Assembly: GCA_029959085.1 (NCBI GenBank)
Contig: JARWIR010000002.1
Location: 38,126,233-38,190,232, forward strand
Reading direction: 5' to 3'
DNA length: 64,000 nt
Source of the DNA: Nemophila menziesii
Lineage: Eukaryota > Streptophyta > Magnoliopsida > Boraginales > Hydrophyllaceae
Part shown: positions 1 through 12,011 of the stretch, piece by piece
Layout of the letters: each line of letters opens with the position of its first letter
Position numbering within the stretch: position 1 is the stretch's first letter
Notes under the pieces: model-generated
Database searches by the model: none
Seen by the model: the letters and a program-made list of their open reading frames with translations, nothing else
Told to the model about the DNA's origin: nothing
Translations under genes and position numbers: made by a program

Positions 1-343
1 TCTGAAGTCTCGGAATTGATTTAGCATACCTGGATTGGTTCAATATCTAGCAACTTGAATATCTGGAGGGCCAACACCTGTAGCAGGTGCTCTATGTGGT
101 TGTTGTTCAGGAGCTTGCACAAACCATAGATCGTATCCTAATTGGAGTTGACCATTTCCTACATGTGGGTTTTGAACTTCTTGGTTCTGAACTTCTTGAT
201 TCTGTGGGTTTATAGGGTTCCCATGCTCATGAAATTCCACCTAAGGGTTGTTATTGTTTAGTGCCTCCATTTCGTCCTCGAGCTTACGTAATTCTCTTTT
301 GACGTTTCCTAGCTACTCTTATTATGATCTCGGGGTTCGAGTG
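1..343 (-). pseudogene. Element F: N-terminal gag fragment (Athila-like)
   Basis: Translated on the minus strand, this matches the start of the Gag of element C (57645 onward) in order: a basic, Lys/Arg-rich start near 343 with NPE and RKRQKR stretches, a Pro/Asn/Gln-rich linker with repeated NQEVQ, a WFV motif, then a GVGPPDIQVARY segment followed by GMLNQF. Gag is the structural protein that assembles retrotransposon particles. Two in-frame stops (around 241-243 and 40-42) and one frame change break it. The rest of the gene lies left of the window. It sits directly inside the F primer-binding site and LTR, as expected for a 5' gag. Confidence 0.75.
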
Positions 344-457
344 CATACACCAGAATCTAAGAACCTGAAAAAGAAAAAAACAGAAGCGACGTGTAAAACA
401 GAAAATAACAATTTAAAACTACTTAAGGATTAAACACAAGGGTCACACGCTGCAATC

Positions 458-473
458 CCCAGCAGCGGCGCCA
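458..473 (-). other. Element F primer-binding site (tRNA-Asp type)
   Basis: Read on the minus strand it is TGGCGCCGCTGCTGGG, the complement of a tRNA-Asp 3' end with one mismatch from the version in the other gypsy elements here. It lies a few bases inside the LTR edge at 480. Confidence 0.8.
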
Positions 474-562
474 AAAACTTGGTCGCTCCTAGAGTGTGAT
501 AAAAATCAACACTAAATAGAAGGAACAACTAATTGCAAGTGTACGGGTCGTTCCAAGTAAAT

Positions 563-1074
563 AGGGCTGTAAATGAACCAAGCCGCTCGCGAGTAGCTCG
601 GCTCGGAGAAAAGCTTGTTTGAGATCGGCTCGAATCTAAACAAGCTCAAGCTTAATTTTAAGCTCGATAAGTAAACAAGCCTGCTCGAGCTCGGCTTGTG
701 AGCTCGTTTAAAATTATGAATTATAAATTAATATATTATCTACTTATAAATATATTATTAAACCTTCAACATCAAATTAGATATTTTTAATTTCTTTTAA
801 CCTTTATTTTTTCATCAATGTTATGTTTTATATTTTCATACCACACACTCAATCAAATACCAAACGTTCATGGAAGTCCCATTTCAACCATAAAAAAATA
901 ACTAAAAAAGATTGTTATATAAGTTAAACAAACAAGTTCTAACATTTCTGATTTGGATCGTTGGAAGCTCGGGCTCGACTCTTTTAAATTTGAGCTTGGC
1001 TCGGCTCGTTTAAATTTGAGCCAAACAAGCCTGTACATCTAGTATTCGGCTCGGCTCGGCTCATTTACAACCCT
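563..1074. mobile_element. hAT-like MITE
   Basis: A 512-bp non-coding insertion with imperfect terminal inverted repeats of about 28 bp: the left end begins AGGGCTGTAAATGAACCAAG and the right end is the inverse of AGGGTTGTAAATGAGCCGAG. Subterminal regions are rich in GCTCG/CGAGC repeats and the core is AT-rich. The ends resemble the common plant hAT-type MITEs. The 8-bp target duplication is not clean: AAGTAAAT precedes it and ATAAGTGA follows, so the family assignment rests on the ends. It interrupts the F LTR. Confidence 0.75.
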
Positions 1075-2315
1075 ATAAGTGATTGATATATAATAGGGGA
1101 CTTCGTGTCCACAGGTACTGGGAGGTATGACGAATGTGTTTAAAGGATAAGTAGGAATAATTGCAAGTACGGAAATAAAATACAAAATAGATATTTGTTG
1201 GGTTTTCAATTATAAAACTACTAGACGCATATAAATAAATCAACTTAGACTTTAATTGAAAGTAAATAAATTAAAAACTAAAGATGTGGACGAAAAGATG
1301 AAAGGTGTACTTGAGTCTCGCAAGGGATCCACCTAAGTTCGTAGATTTAATGCTTTCGTTAAAGGGTCAAGTCGGTATTTGTGTACTAGTCGGGACTCTA
1401 ATATCTCCTAACTCCCGTCAGGGTAGACTTAGGAGCTATCGTACGGTATTACGAACCACGTCAGGGCGATTATAAGCTACTTTTGGATGTTAAATTTATT
1501 TACTCAATTGGCTGTGTGATTAGTCAACCCCGTTAGGATCATTGATGAACACCATGCGTCTATCACCTAGTTCCGTAATTAAATTCCCCGTCAAGATGAT
1601 AACTGCCACTAGTGAATAGCCTAATCACTATTACCTATTTCTAATTGATCAAATTAAAAACAATAAATAAGCATACGATAATAATCAATACTACTCAACT
1701 AAAATTAAATTAGAATAATCTTCAATTCGGGAAAAAACATTAAATTGCATAAACCAGGGCTTAACCCATGTTGTGGTTCTCAAGCACTAAATGTTTAGCT
1801 CATGTTTGAATTAAAAACAATAAATAAATTAAAAGCATACATGTTTCCCAAAAACATAACTAAGATATAACCTAATTAAAGGAATGGAAGAAGCTGTTGT
1901 TGAAGAAAAGTGATTTCTCCAGCTCTGCTCTGTCTTCTGCCTTTTTGATCTCTTCTGAAATTTGGAAATAATGAAGTGTACTAAGAAATGAGGTCTGAAA
2001 AGCCTTTTATACTACTTAAAACGGATTGTGCCCATGTCTAACTTAATTAAATGATTAAGGGGCCAACTCCATTTTGTAATTCCCGCATCTGTTGTATACA
2101 CTTCACTAAAACATGCGTAAATTTCACGTCGTAAGTCAAAATCACCTGATTCCACTTCTCAAATCTCGCTAACTCAGAGGCTCACCTTTTTCATTCGAAC
2201 TAGCATGCCTAAATCAGTACTGTTTGGGCTCAAAGTGAATTGGAAGTTACGACTTTCCAATTTTGTATGCTCCTCTTCATCTCTCTAAGTGGTACCTTTT
2301 GTTCTTTTGACACCT

Positions 2316-3790
2316 TGGTGTGGCCTAGGGTGTGATAAAATATGATATAAATAAAGTGCAAATAAACACCCTAGACTGAGCACGGTTCTGCAAGTATACA
2401 GATTGTAAGATTCGTTCCGCAGAGACTACGAAGGTTAGGGGAATCTTATGCAATAATCAAGTGCAAATACTAAAAGCTAGAACAAATAACGCAGAAAAAG
2501 TAAAGACAAATAGATTTTTATTTGATTTTCAATTAACTAATAAATTAAAGATAGAAAATTAAATGCAAGAGAAGAAATAGTATGAGAATATAGCTTGAGT
2601 AAATAGCATGTAATCCCCACTAGTTTTGCCGTTCTACACATGTAAGGGTGAATTATGTAGTATTTCAATAATCGGTTCCAATTGCGCTAGATAGTTTTAA
2701 ATAGGGTTTAACTGTGTCAATAAGGAGTCCTAAGCAAACTGTTCCTGCAATTGGTAAAATAGCAATACACTAAACCATGATGATTATCTAGTTAGGTTGA
2801 TTTGTCAGATCTAAACCATACACTAGACGTTATGTGCTAAACATGTAATAAAACACCGTTGTCAATGGTGACCTAACTACTAGATGGTAATTCTATATGG
2901 TCGCGATCCACAAGAACACAGAATATAAATCCAAACAAATAAACAGAGAATAAAAACTATAATTCAATTTAAAACATAGAATTCCCAAATTAGATAAATG
3001 TCAACCAAAATTAGGGTTCATACATATATGCTAAAACTCAAGCTAATAGAAATTTAGTTCCTACTAATGGTAGAAAAGAAAGAAATTACAAATTCAAAGG
3101 TTGAAGAAGACATTATTGATGAACAACTCCTTCCAGACTCCTTTTCTTGTGTTGTAAGCTTCCTCTTGGCTTAAGGGTTAACCAAGGATGATTTTCTAGT
3201 GTTAAGAGGCTGTATTTATAGTGTATAGGTTGACCTAATTGTTTTCTTGAAGGAAAAGGTAAACATTGGGCTCCTAGCGCAACTCAAATTCGTAGCCCAA
3301 AAACATGGAATCAGCCCCGTTTTTGTTTTGGTCCTAACAGCTTCAATACTTATCTGTTTGACGCGAATGAGTAGTCAAAATTCATCGTCTCGAAAAGATA
3401 TTTAACTTTTCTCTTGACCGTTTCTCCAGATATCTCACCGATTTTAAGATATAAGCCGATTTGTGGTCGTAGGTGCAGAAATTCAGAATTAAGGTAGCTT
3501 TTCCTTTTCCATATTTTTAGCTTTTACTTCTTATCTTCAATTTCCATGTTTATCTTCTTTCCTTTAGCTCTTTGAACCAACTTGAACTCTAATTAATTAC
3601 CATATATCTCTAAAGCTTCACACTAAATAAATAATTAAACCCAATATGCTCTAAAAATAATAAATAATCAATTCAAGACCCAAAATAGGAAAGTGTACTA
3701 AATCATGTGAAATTCGACCTATAAACTAATAAATACGCCTAAAATGATGTCTCAGAAATAGATTTTATTATCTCAAATGAGGAGACATCA
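2316..3790 (-). repeat. Element A 3' LTR
   Basis: 1475 bp, ending (on the minus strand) CCACACCA and beginning TGATGTCTCC. An imperfect inverted copy of the start lies about 36 bp inside (3745-3754). A TATA box, TATAAATA on the minus strand, is at 3213-3220. It is closely similar to the right-hand copy but lacks a stretch near 2405 that the other keeps, and it lacks the LINE insertion. Two solo LTRs of this same family are at 42921-44360 and 55475-56936. Confidence 0.92.
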
Positions 3791-5430
3791 AGACCCCCAA
3801 CTAAAAGTTGTATCGTTCCGATACAATAAAAGTAAAGAACAGTAGGGTAGTCAATTAAACAAGAAGAAGAAGTCGGAGGAGAATAAGAACAGAACAGAAT
3901 GAATGATCCTAGAGCATAATATCCAAAAAGTATCATGTAGTAATGCTCAACAAATAATGCACAAGTATGCTTAATATACTCATAATCAACAATCCATAAA
4001 TTCAAGTCCAGATTAATTTCGCAATGCCAGAAGGAGAGGATGATAACTTAGTTCATGTTAATGGCTATAGGTTGTTCATAGATCCTAGTATAGAATCTAA
4101 TGGTCCACTTACCTACTACCTAATAGATCAATTGTTTTTCCACCAAGCAGTTACAAATCCTAAGGTCTTTGGTTATAACTTGGCTTAGGGACGATGTGGT
4201 ATATTTGGATAGATGAAAACTGAGCTTTTGGCTCTCTCCTCACATTCCATCAACGAATCTCCCTAGAGCTTGATTTTTCACTCGAAGATGTTCTCACTCA
4301 ACCCAATTTTTGATGCTTTTGATTTGCATCCCCAATTAATCCCAAATAAACCTTTCATGATGATATACAAATTCCACTTTGCCGGTCTGAATATATATTC
4401 TTTTCATATCAATTTTTTTCTTTTGTATAGCTATGACTCTCTTTTTAATGTTCGAGATATCAAGCTATTTTTCCATAAATATATTTTCTTTTTATGCCCT
4501 TGTTGGCAACTTTAGCTCGTAGCTTCTTTTTCATTCACTATTACCCCGGCAAAGGGTTACAATATTAACTCTTTCATCATCAATAAAATCACAATTACAA
4601 TTCCCAAATCCCAACATTCCCTAATGATGAAACCCACCACCCCAAACTCAAGCTCTAAAACGACTTGTTTCAGGTTTTGCGATTCGAGTGCGGATCATAT
4701 AGATAAGTCCTACAAACTAAGGGTAAGGATTATAATGTGGTTCAATAAAAGGCTTTAGAAAGGCTCAGAGGGGCTAAGACGGATAAATAATAACAATAAT
4801 CAAATAAAAAGGGTGAGAGTATAAAGGCTTCAAGTGGCTTCAATGTGAAAGAACCGCCTTATTCATTTTTCTAACTACCGGATTTTGTTACTTTTACATT
4901 ACTAGTTCAAAGATAAGCAGGTTTTCAACTAATTTCAAACCTCACGTTCTACACACCAAATAACTCTCCCTAAGTTTCAACATGAATTCTTAGCATTGCT
5001 CATTAACTTTTCTATCTTTTATTTCCTGTTTTCATACATGCATGCTAAACAAATTGTAACATCTTTCAAAAACATACTACTTACTATCATTGACCTAATT
5101 AAAATCATGCTCACATAGGTACATTCAACATATTCTATGTCTATTTCAACCTAAAAATTAAATTTTATGCAAAAACGAAAAGAAGATGAGGACAACGAAT
5201 CCCCACCCCCAACTCAAAAGTGAGCCGTGTCCCCACGACTCGAAAAAGACTCAAGAAAGAAATAAATTTAAAATTAAGACTAACTAAACTACCTAATGCA
5301 TACAAGCTATTAAGAAATAGAATTAGAGTGGCTTACCTGGCTGGCCATAGAGATCCATTATGTCCTCCTCCTCCGAAGAAGATGGAGAAGAATAATTATC
5401 AATATCCCGGTCCATTGTTACGTCTTCCAG
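3791..5430 (-). other. Element A 3' non-coding region with polypurine tract
   Basis: Next to the LTR is the polypurine tract, GTTGGGGGTCT on the minus strand (3791-3801), where plus-strand DNA synthesis would start. The rest is AT-rich and has no convincing gene. It holds blocks also found in B and C: ACCCCGGCAAAGGGTTACA near 4541, CCACCCCAAACTCAAGCTC near 4638, and the box near 5204-5245 with TCCCCACGACTCG. The G-rich motif GAGTTTGGGGT (or its close variants) recurs along it. Confidence 0.75.
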
Positions 5431-5796
5431 CTATGAATTAATCTGTGTAATTTCCACCCAAAGTTCTCTGTTTTCTTCTTGTAAACGTTCAACTTCATGT
5501 TTTAATTTAAGAGCCCATGGGGGAATATCAGAATCATCCTTAGAGGAAGAAGTAGAAGAACCTTGATCATGAATCTTCTTCTTTTTCATAGGCCTTGCTG
5601 GTACAGACATTCTAGCAGTTAATTTCTTTGGTAGTGGTTGTGCTGGTGCCTTTTCTTTGGATTCTTCAGTAGCCTTATCAAGGTTGATAGGCTTTTCAAT
5701 GGTGGCTGCAGGCAATTTCTTATTCTTCCCAAGGATTGTGCACTTTCTCTTGTATTCCATAGCATCAGATCTATTAGTCATGCTTGATTTACCCAC
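5431..5796 (-). CDS. Element A 3' ORF of unknown function (121 aa, env-like position)
   Basis: An open frame beyond pol, where Athila elements carry their env-like gene. The product is short, basic and low-complexity: a Lys/Arg-rich N-terminus (MEYKRKC, GKNKK), an Ala/Pro/Lys-rich middle, a KKKK stretch near residue 73, a Ser/Asp-rich patch, and a C-terminal heptad-like segment (LKHEVERLQEENRELWVEI) that could form a coiled coil. No signal peptide or membrane segment is visible, so it is not an obvious envelope protein. About 90 bases past the stop on the minus strand lies CAGGTAAG, a good match to a plant splice donor, so it might be part of a spliced frame. Its coding status is unproven. 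Confidence 0.35.
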   Translation of the reverse strand: MGKSSMTNRSDAMEYKRKCTILGKNKKLPAATIEKPINLDKATEESKEKAPAQPLPKKLTARMSVPARPMKKKKIHDQGSSTSSSKDDSDIPPWALKLKHEVERLQEENRELWVEITQINS

Positions 5797-6149
5797 AACT
5801 CAAGTTATACCAAGGATGAATTAAAAGTTTAAGATAAATTGGTGTAGCTTGAGGTTTCGGCTTGGAATTGATGAAAGAGAAAGGTTTCTTGATGAATCTT
5901 GGAAGAAATCTTGAAAGCTTGATGTTCTTGATGGTGTTTTAATGGTGTAGTGTGATGAATTTGATGAAGAAATTGTGTTTATGGAGGATGGAGGAGAGAA
6001 TTATTGATGTTGTTGCGTTAATTGTGGAGGTTTGTACAAGCTTCAAGGTCTATATATAGTGTTTAGGTCTGAAAATTTCGTGTAGAGGAGGCTAGGGCTA
6101 AGTTTGATAAGATAAGAAGTATAATAGGATTCAAACTCTTCAAAACCGA

Positions 6150-6520
6150 CCTAGCGCCGGCATACCGGTCAAATCACCGGCTTACCGTTGCTGGGCGTCT
6201 TTCATTCTTGGACCTCTCGGTAATGAACCCGAGCTTACACCCGAGGCCACGTGTTTTTCCTTCGCCGGTATACCGGCCATATTCACCGGCATACCGGTGT
6301 TGTTTTTCGTCCAGGAGCAACTCCGTCAAAAAACCCGTGGCGTGGACCCCGTGGCCACGTGTTTCTCCTCTGGTCGGCTTACCGGTGCCCTGAGCGGCAA
6401 TACCGGTGTGCCTGGCTTTTCTTTTTGGGACCTCTCGGTAATGAACCCAAGTCACTAACCCGTGGGCACGTGTCTTCCCACCGGCCTGCCGGTGGTTTGA
6501 CCGGCTTACCGGTCAGTGAA
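6150..6520. repeat. Element A cluster of paired CG-rich palindromes
   Basis: Four pairs of palindromic cores (types CCGGCATACCGG, CCGGTATACCGG and CCGGCCTGCCGG) start near 6156, 6264, 6373 and 6480, a step of 107-109 bp. The two members of a pair are about 19-20 bp apart. Between pairs lie the G-box hexamer CACGTG (near 6249, 6356 and 6467) and a CTCTCGGTAATGAACCC block. The cluster starts about 220 bp past the integrase stop. Short open frames across it are by-products of the repeat. Confidence 0.85.
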
Positions 6521-6741
6521 CGTAATTTTTCCCAAGTAAGTCCTTTTGACCCCAAACTCATTTCCTACACAATAACACACTACCTTTCTCTCCTATTAGC
6601 TTGTAAACACAATTAAAAATATACACTAACTTAAAATTATACACTACAAAGCATAAAACTAAACTAAAAAGCAATTAAAACAAGGGGTGTCTCCCAAGAG
6701 CACTTTTGTTTAACGTCTTTGAGTTAGACGTGTACCTCAGG

Positions 6742-8088
6742 CTAAGCGTTTTCTACGAGATGGATCGTCTCCTCTCGTCCAAAGTCTTCACTGTCATGGT
6801 ATCTTTTCAAACTCTGTCCATTCACCATGAATGTCCTTTGCTCGGTTGGATGTTCAATTTCAATCGCTCCATGAGGTGTGACTTTTGTAACAATGTAAGG
6901 TCCTCCCCAACGGGATTTAAGCTTTCCTGGGTAGTTCGAGAATCGAGAATTGTATAATAAAACGTTTTGTCCTCTCTCGAAATGCTTTGGACGGAGTCGC
7001 CTATCATGCCATCTCTTTGTTTTCTCCTTGTAGAGGCGTGAATTTTCATAGGCAAGATAGCAAAACTCCTCCAACTCGTTTAATTGCATCAATCTTTGTT
7101 TCCCGGCCAGTTCTGGATCTAGATTCAGAGTTTTAGTAGCCCAGAAGGCTCGAGCTTCGAGTTCAATAGGTAGATGGCATCCTTTTCCGTAGACCATGCG
7201 ATATGGAGATGCCCCAACTGGTGTTTTAAATGCTGTTCTGTAAGCCCAGAGAGCATCATCTAGCTTTAACGACCAATCTTTCCTTGTTTTGTTCACGGTC
7301 TTCTCAAGAATAGATTTGATTTCCCGATTGGAAACCTCAGCTTGACCGTTAGTTTGTGGGTGATAACCGGTTAAGATGCGGTGTCTCACTCCAAACATAC
7401 GAAGGAGGTTCCTCAGTTGAGCATTGATGAAATGGGTACCTTTATCACTGATGAGAACACGTGGCGTACCATGTCTTGAAAAGATATTTGTTTTTAAGAA
7501 TTTAATTACTGTTTGAGCATCGTTCTTTGGTGTTGCCACTGCTTCTACCCATTTTGATACATAATCTACCGCAAGCAAAATATAAAGATTTCCATGGGAA
7601 GTGATGAAAGGTCCCATGAAATCTATTCCCCATACATCAAAGATTTCGACTTCTAGAATATTGTTAAGCGGCATCGCGTCCCTTTTTGATATATTACCAG
7701 TGAACTAGCATCTTTGACATGACTGGACAAACCGATGACAATCTTTGTGTAGGGTAGGCCAATAGAAACCGGATTGAAGAATTTTAACAGCAGTTCTATC
7801 GCCTTTAAAGTGACCTCCATATGGTGAACTATGACAGCTTGCTATAATCTTATCAACTTCGCCTTCATGGACACATCTTCTAACTACTTGGTCACTACAA
7901 ATTTTCCAGAGGTATAGTTCATCCCAATAGTATTTTTTAGCCTGGTGAGATAATCTTTGTCTTTGTTGTGGGTGGATATCCTTGGGGAATACACCACTCA
8001 CGATGAGGTTGACTAGATATGCATACCATGGCACAAACGCATCTTTAATAGCAAAAAGTTGTATATCAGGGAATACCTCTTTAACCAA
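6742..8088 (-). pseudogene. Element A integrase (zinc finger, DD35E core, GPY/F tail), one nonsense break
   Basis: Integrase inserts the cDNA into the genome. The upstream half (8088-7708) has an HHCC zinc finger: H near GGHFKGD, then CHRF and CQRC. A TAG stop at 7705-7707 follows, in frame with the core. It most simply derives from CAG (Gln). The core frame of 310 residues (7674-6742) is otherwise open, with Asp18 (GIDFMGPF), Asp77 (ISDKG) and Glu113 (NGQAEVSN) spaced exactly as DD35E. Near the end is [13 protein letters not shown], the GPY/F module of Ty3/gypsy integrases. A single stop separates this from a complete enzyme. Confidence 0.9.
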
Positions 8089-8099
8089 TAATGGCTCCT

Positions 8100-9420
8100 T
8101 GTTCGCATCAGATCCTTCGAGCCTTGATAAATGATCAGCAACTTGAGACTCGCATCCCTTTCGGTCTCAAATGTCTATGTCGAACTCTTGAAGCAACAGT
8201 ACCCATCTAATAAGACGTGGCTTAGCGTCCTTTTTTTCCATAAGGTATCTGATAGCTGAATAATCCGTGTATACAACACTTTTCTTCCCAATCCAATAGG
8301 AACGAAATTTATCAAAAGCATATACTACGGCCAACATCTCTTTCTACGTTACTGTATAATTCATCTGGGCAGCGTTAAAGGTCTTACTTGCATAATAAAT
8401 CGTGTGGAATAGCTTATCTTTCCTCTGTCCCAACACAACACCCATAGCGTGATCACTAGCATCGCACATAAGTTAAAACAGAGCTTTCCAATCAGGAGGT
8501 ATAACAATAGGTGTGGAGATTAGTTTCTCCTTAATCGTCAAAAACGCTTGAAGACATTCGTTAGTAAAGTTAAAAGGAGTATCCTTTTCAAGAAACGAAC
8601 AAAGCGGTTTGGCGATCTTGGAGAAATCTTTAATAAATCTTAGGTAAAATCCTGCGTGACCCAAGAAACTTCTCACTCCTTTGACAGAAACTGGAGGTGG
8701 TAATGTATTGATAACTTCAATTTTAGCACGATTAACCTCCATTCCTGCCTTCGAAACTTTATGTCTTTCTCAAGATTATTCAAACAATCATCAAAACTAT
8801 CTCCAAACACCGAAAAATCATCCATAAAAACCTCCAAGTATTTATCAATCATGTCCCAAAATATAGCCATCATGCACCTCTAGAACGTGACAGGTGCATT
8901 ACATAAACCAAACGGCATCCTTCTATAAGCAAAGGTGCCAAATGGACAAGTAAAAGCTGTCTTGTGTTGATCAAGGAGATCCACACAAATCTGATTATAA
9001 CCCGAATATCCGTCAAGGAAACAATAATCTTCGCTCCCTGCGAGTTTGTCTAGCATCTGATCAATGAATGGTATCGGAAAGTGATCTTTCTTTGTAGCTT
9101 TGTTGAGTCTTCGGTAATCCATGCATACTCGCCACCCCACAACTGTTCTTGATGGTATGGCTTCACCTTGATCATTAAGGATGGTAGTAATACCTCCTTT
9201 CTTTGAAACACATTGCACTGGACTAACCCAATCACTGCTAGCAATCAGATAGATAATTCCTACGTCTAATAACTTGATTACCTCCTTCCTCACCACTTCT
9301 TTCATAGCCGGCATGAGTCTTCTTTGTCCCTCTATAGATCGCCCACCTTCGTTCTCAAGAATGATTTCGTGTTTGCAAACGGAAGGGCTAATTCCCTTGA
9401 TGTCAGCAATAGTTCATCCG
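8100..9420 (-). pseudogene. Element A reverse transcriptase and RNase H, broken
   Basis: The RT fingers and palm are readable from 9314: SDWVSPVQCVSKKGG, VCMDYRRLNKATKKDHFPIPF, FLDGYSGYNQI, AFTCPFGTFAYRRMPFGLCNAP. A TAG at 8880-8882 (most simply from CAG) stops it. The next piece has the catalytic box as VFMDDFSVFG near 8830, then a deletion and frameshift near 8760 remove about 25 residues after the palm. The thumb/connection region continues as AKIEVINTLPPP and FLGHAGFYLRFIKDFS to 8473. The RNase H region, about 8472-8100, survives only in fragments over several frames. It lies between protease and integrase as in all Ty3/gypsy elements. Confidence 0.88.
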
Positions 9421-9803
9421 ATTGTTTCTTTGTTAGCGCGAAGTACATGAAGTAGCTTCTCCTCTTAAGGACCGGAAAGGTTAGCAGAAATAATAACAGG
9501 CAAAGTTTTGTTTGTACCTAGATATGCACAGCGTAGATGTTCTGGAAGCAGTTTTTCTTCGAGAACAGGTGGACATATTATGGATGGTTGCTTTATAGGT
9601 TCAATGTCACCTGATTCTCGAAGTAGTTCTCTTATATTTGATCCTAATGCAGCAACTTCTTCAGGGGGAATCTTGATTTCTTCTTGTGAATCAAGTGTTA
9701 AGGCCTCGTCAAGATCATCATCTAAGCTTGCTTCATTGAAGACTTCTTGTGTAATTTTTCCGATGACATCTATTTTGAAATATTCATCTTTCGAATTCGG
9801 TAA

Positions 9804-10456
9804 CTACATAGCCTTAAACACATTGAATCGTACCTGTTCGTCTTGTACCCTCATGATCAACTCACCATTCTCAACATCTATTAGTGTATGCCCCGTGGCT
9901 AAGAATGGTCTACCCAAGATGATGGGGACATTCTTATCCGTGTTGTAGTCAAGAATAATAAAATCACAAGGAAAAATAAAAGTACCAGCTTTAACTAAAA
10001 CATCTTCAATTTTACCTACTGGTCGGGAGAGGGATCGATCCGCCATTTGTAATACCACAGATGTGAGTACTACCTCTCCTATATTAAGCTTCTCGAACAG
10101 GGATCTTGGCATGAGACTGATGCTCGCGCCTATGCTTTCCTAGTCCAACTATCTCCAATGCCAATGGGAATAGTAAAACTTCCGGGATCTTCTAGCTTCG
10201 GTGGTAACTTGTTTTGACAAATAGCACTATACTCCACAGGCAAACCAATTGTTTCCCCAGTTTCTATACTTCGTTTGTTAGAAAGAATGTCCTTCATGAA
10301 TTTTAGATATTTCGGCATTCTTTTGAGAGCTTCTACAAACGGCATATTAATTTCTAACTTGCTCACCATGTCAACGAACTTCTTGAATTCCAGTTCATTG
10401 TCCTTTTTTCTGACACGTGAAGGGTATGGTGGTGGAGGGCGTGTATTAAGTTCCAC
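9804..10456 (-). pseudogene. Element A aspartic protease, active site deleted
   Basis: The Athila-type protease region reads through a leader (PPPPYPSRVRKKDNE, KFVDMVSKLEINMPFVEAL, KLPPKLEDPGSFTIPIGIG) and then the C-terminal half (FIILDYNTDKNVPIILGRPF, LIDVENGELIMRV). In B the loop between these halves contains CDLGAS. Here about ten bases are missing at 10113-10130, so the catalytic Asp codon is gone, a stop appears and the frame shifts. Between this and RT (9421-9803) the frame is a degenerate linker. The enzyme would have cut the Gag-Pol precursor. Confidence 0.85.
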
Positions 10457-10515
10457 TGAATTTTTTGTTTTTTCAGGTGTCTTAGCTTGGACACTCTTTG
10501 GTTCAACTACCTCTT

Positions 10516-11909
10516 CTACTGTATCTTCTGTTGTTTCTTCTCCCCCCTTTTATGGAATAGGGATTGGTTCTGGTTCTGGTCTTGGTGGAGGTAGTTGTTT
10601 TCCACTTCGCAATTCAACTGCGTGACAAGAATCATCTCGAGGAGAAATAGTATCACTTGGGAGTTGCCCTTTCGGCATATTTTGTAATGTACTCGCCATA
10701 TGTGATAAGGTATGCTCGAGTTTCTAGAATAGCCTTTGCTGGGCTTGAATTTCTGTTGGCTACGACTCATATTGTTTTCCATTGCTTGCATCAATTTAGC
10801 CATACTCGAATTCAAGCTCAAGGTTTGTTATTTCTTTGCTAGTTGCGTTGATTGTTTTGGTGGTTCTTGATAAACTTTTTCAACAATGGGCACCTTTTGA
10901 GGAATAGGTTGTGGTGGATATTAAGCTCGAGGTTGGGGTTGATGATAAGTCTTTTGATTTCTGACCCAACTTCTTTGTTGTAGAGGGTGTTGATAACTAG
11001 CGTTGCTTTCTTGAGGATAATCATAACCACTAGAATAATGGTTATCTTGAGGATATGTAACGGAAGCTGAGGCTGAATTATTCATACACCTTTCCCACAC
11101 ATGATTTCTTGATCCACAACCAGGACACGAAGGTATAGTACGCACTAGATTCACCTGAGCAATTGTTCGAGCTTGTTCTTGCAGTTCTTCGAGTTGTAGG
11201 GCCAATTCTTTGAGCTTCAGAGATTCTGAAGTGTCTTCTTTTCTGGTTCCCTTGGCCAACTCCTCTCGTTCTCAAGAATTCTCTCCATACAAATTTTGGC
11301 TTCTTCAGGATCTAGCAACACAAAACCTTTGTTTCCTAACATATCTGCTTTTGCCCTTGACTTGTTATTAAGTCCTCCATAGAACAATGTTAAAAAATAT
11401 TTCGACGATGATTTATGGTATGGACATCTCTCCTTCTTTTCATTAAATCGTAACCATGATTTACCTAAACTTTCTCCGTCTTCCTGTATAAATTGTTCAA
11501 GCTCCAACATATCTTTTAATCGTCTACTAACCGGATACAATTGGTCTAGGAATCTTTCTTGAAGCTTATCCCAATCTGGAATGACATGAGGATATTGGGT
11601 ATCGTACCAATTGCTTGCACCTCCGGTCAAGAACAACTGGAACATCATGTAATACACCTGCTCCCTAGCAACTCCTTTTACGATATAAGCATCACAGATT
11701 TGCATGAATTTCTGAATATATCGGATCGGATCTTGTTGTGCAGCACCGCTAAATAGTCCATGAGTTGCAAATTGTGTTAACATCCCTGGATCTGGCCCGA
11801 ATTTAGCGGCTTGGATTTCCGGAGTGCGGATTCCGCGTGGTTGCACTCCAAACATGATGGGTGATTCAAGTCTCCTTGGATTCTGCATCTGTAACTTTCT
11901 ATAAAACAA
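10516..11909 (-). pseudogene. Element A gag with CCHC zinc knuckle, broken
   Basis: The capsid part (11909-11217, 230 residues) has the Athila Gag signature: FGPDPGMLTQFATHGLFSG, DPIRYIQKFMQICDAYIV, LTGGASNWYDTQYP, DKLQERFLDQLYP. The frame then shifts, and 11259-10921 gives an acidic helix followed by the zinc knuckle CPGCGSRNHVWERC (C-x2-C-x4-H-x4-C) that binds RNA. The following Gln/Pro-rich tail (YPQEN, QPQPRA) and a Met/Ser-rich helix near 10821-10750 continue in yet another frame to about 10516. The start codon of the capsid frame is near 11909, about 80 bases from the primer site. Confidence 0.85.
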
Positions 11910-11990
11910 AAACTAAAAGACAAAAGCGTAAAATAGAACTAACTGAAATAAAAGCACAAGATATATGCACAAGGACTAACGATGTAGTCC

Positions 11991-12005
11991 CCGGCAGCGG
12001 CACCA
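11991..12005 (-). other. Element A primer-binding site
   Basis: On the minus strand TGGTGCCGCTGCCGG, matching the tRNA-Asp primer site of the other gypsy elements except for one C-to-T change. It starts 6 bases inside the LTR. Confidence 0.85.
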
Positions 12006-12011
12006 AAAACT

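Noticed and set aside
6174..6616. Overlapping open frames on both strands across the palindrome clusters (also 16297-16669, 20497-20869, 26129-26492, 46436-46761, 52890-53215, 60737-60949)
   Set aside because: They are open because GC-rich palindromic repeats lack stop codons on both strands; products are repeats of RCTA- or RYTG-like strings with no domain.
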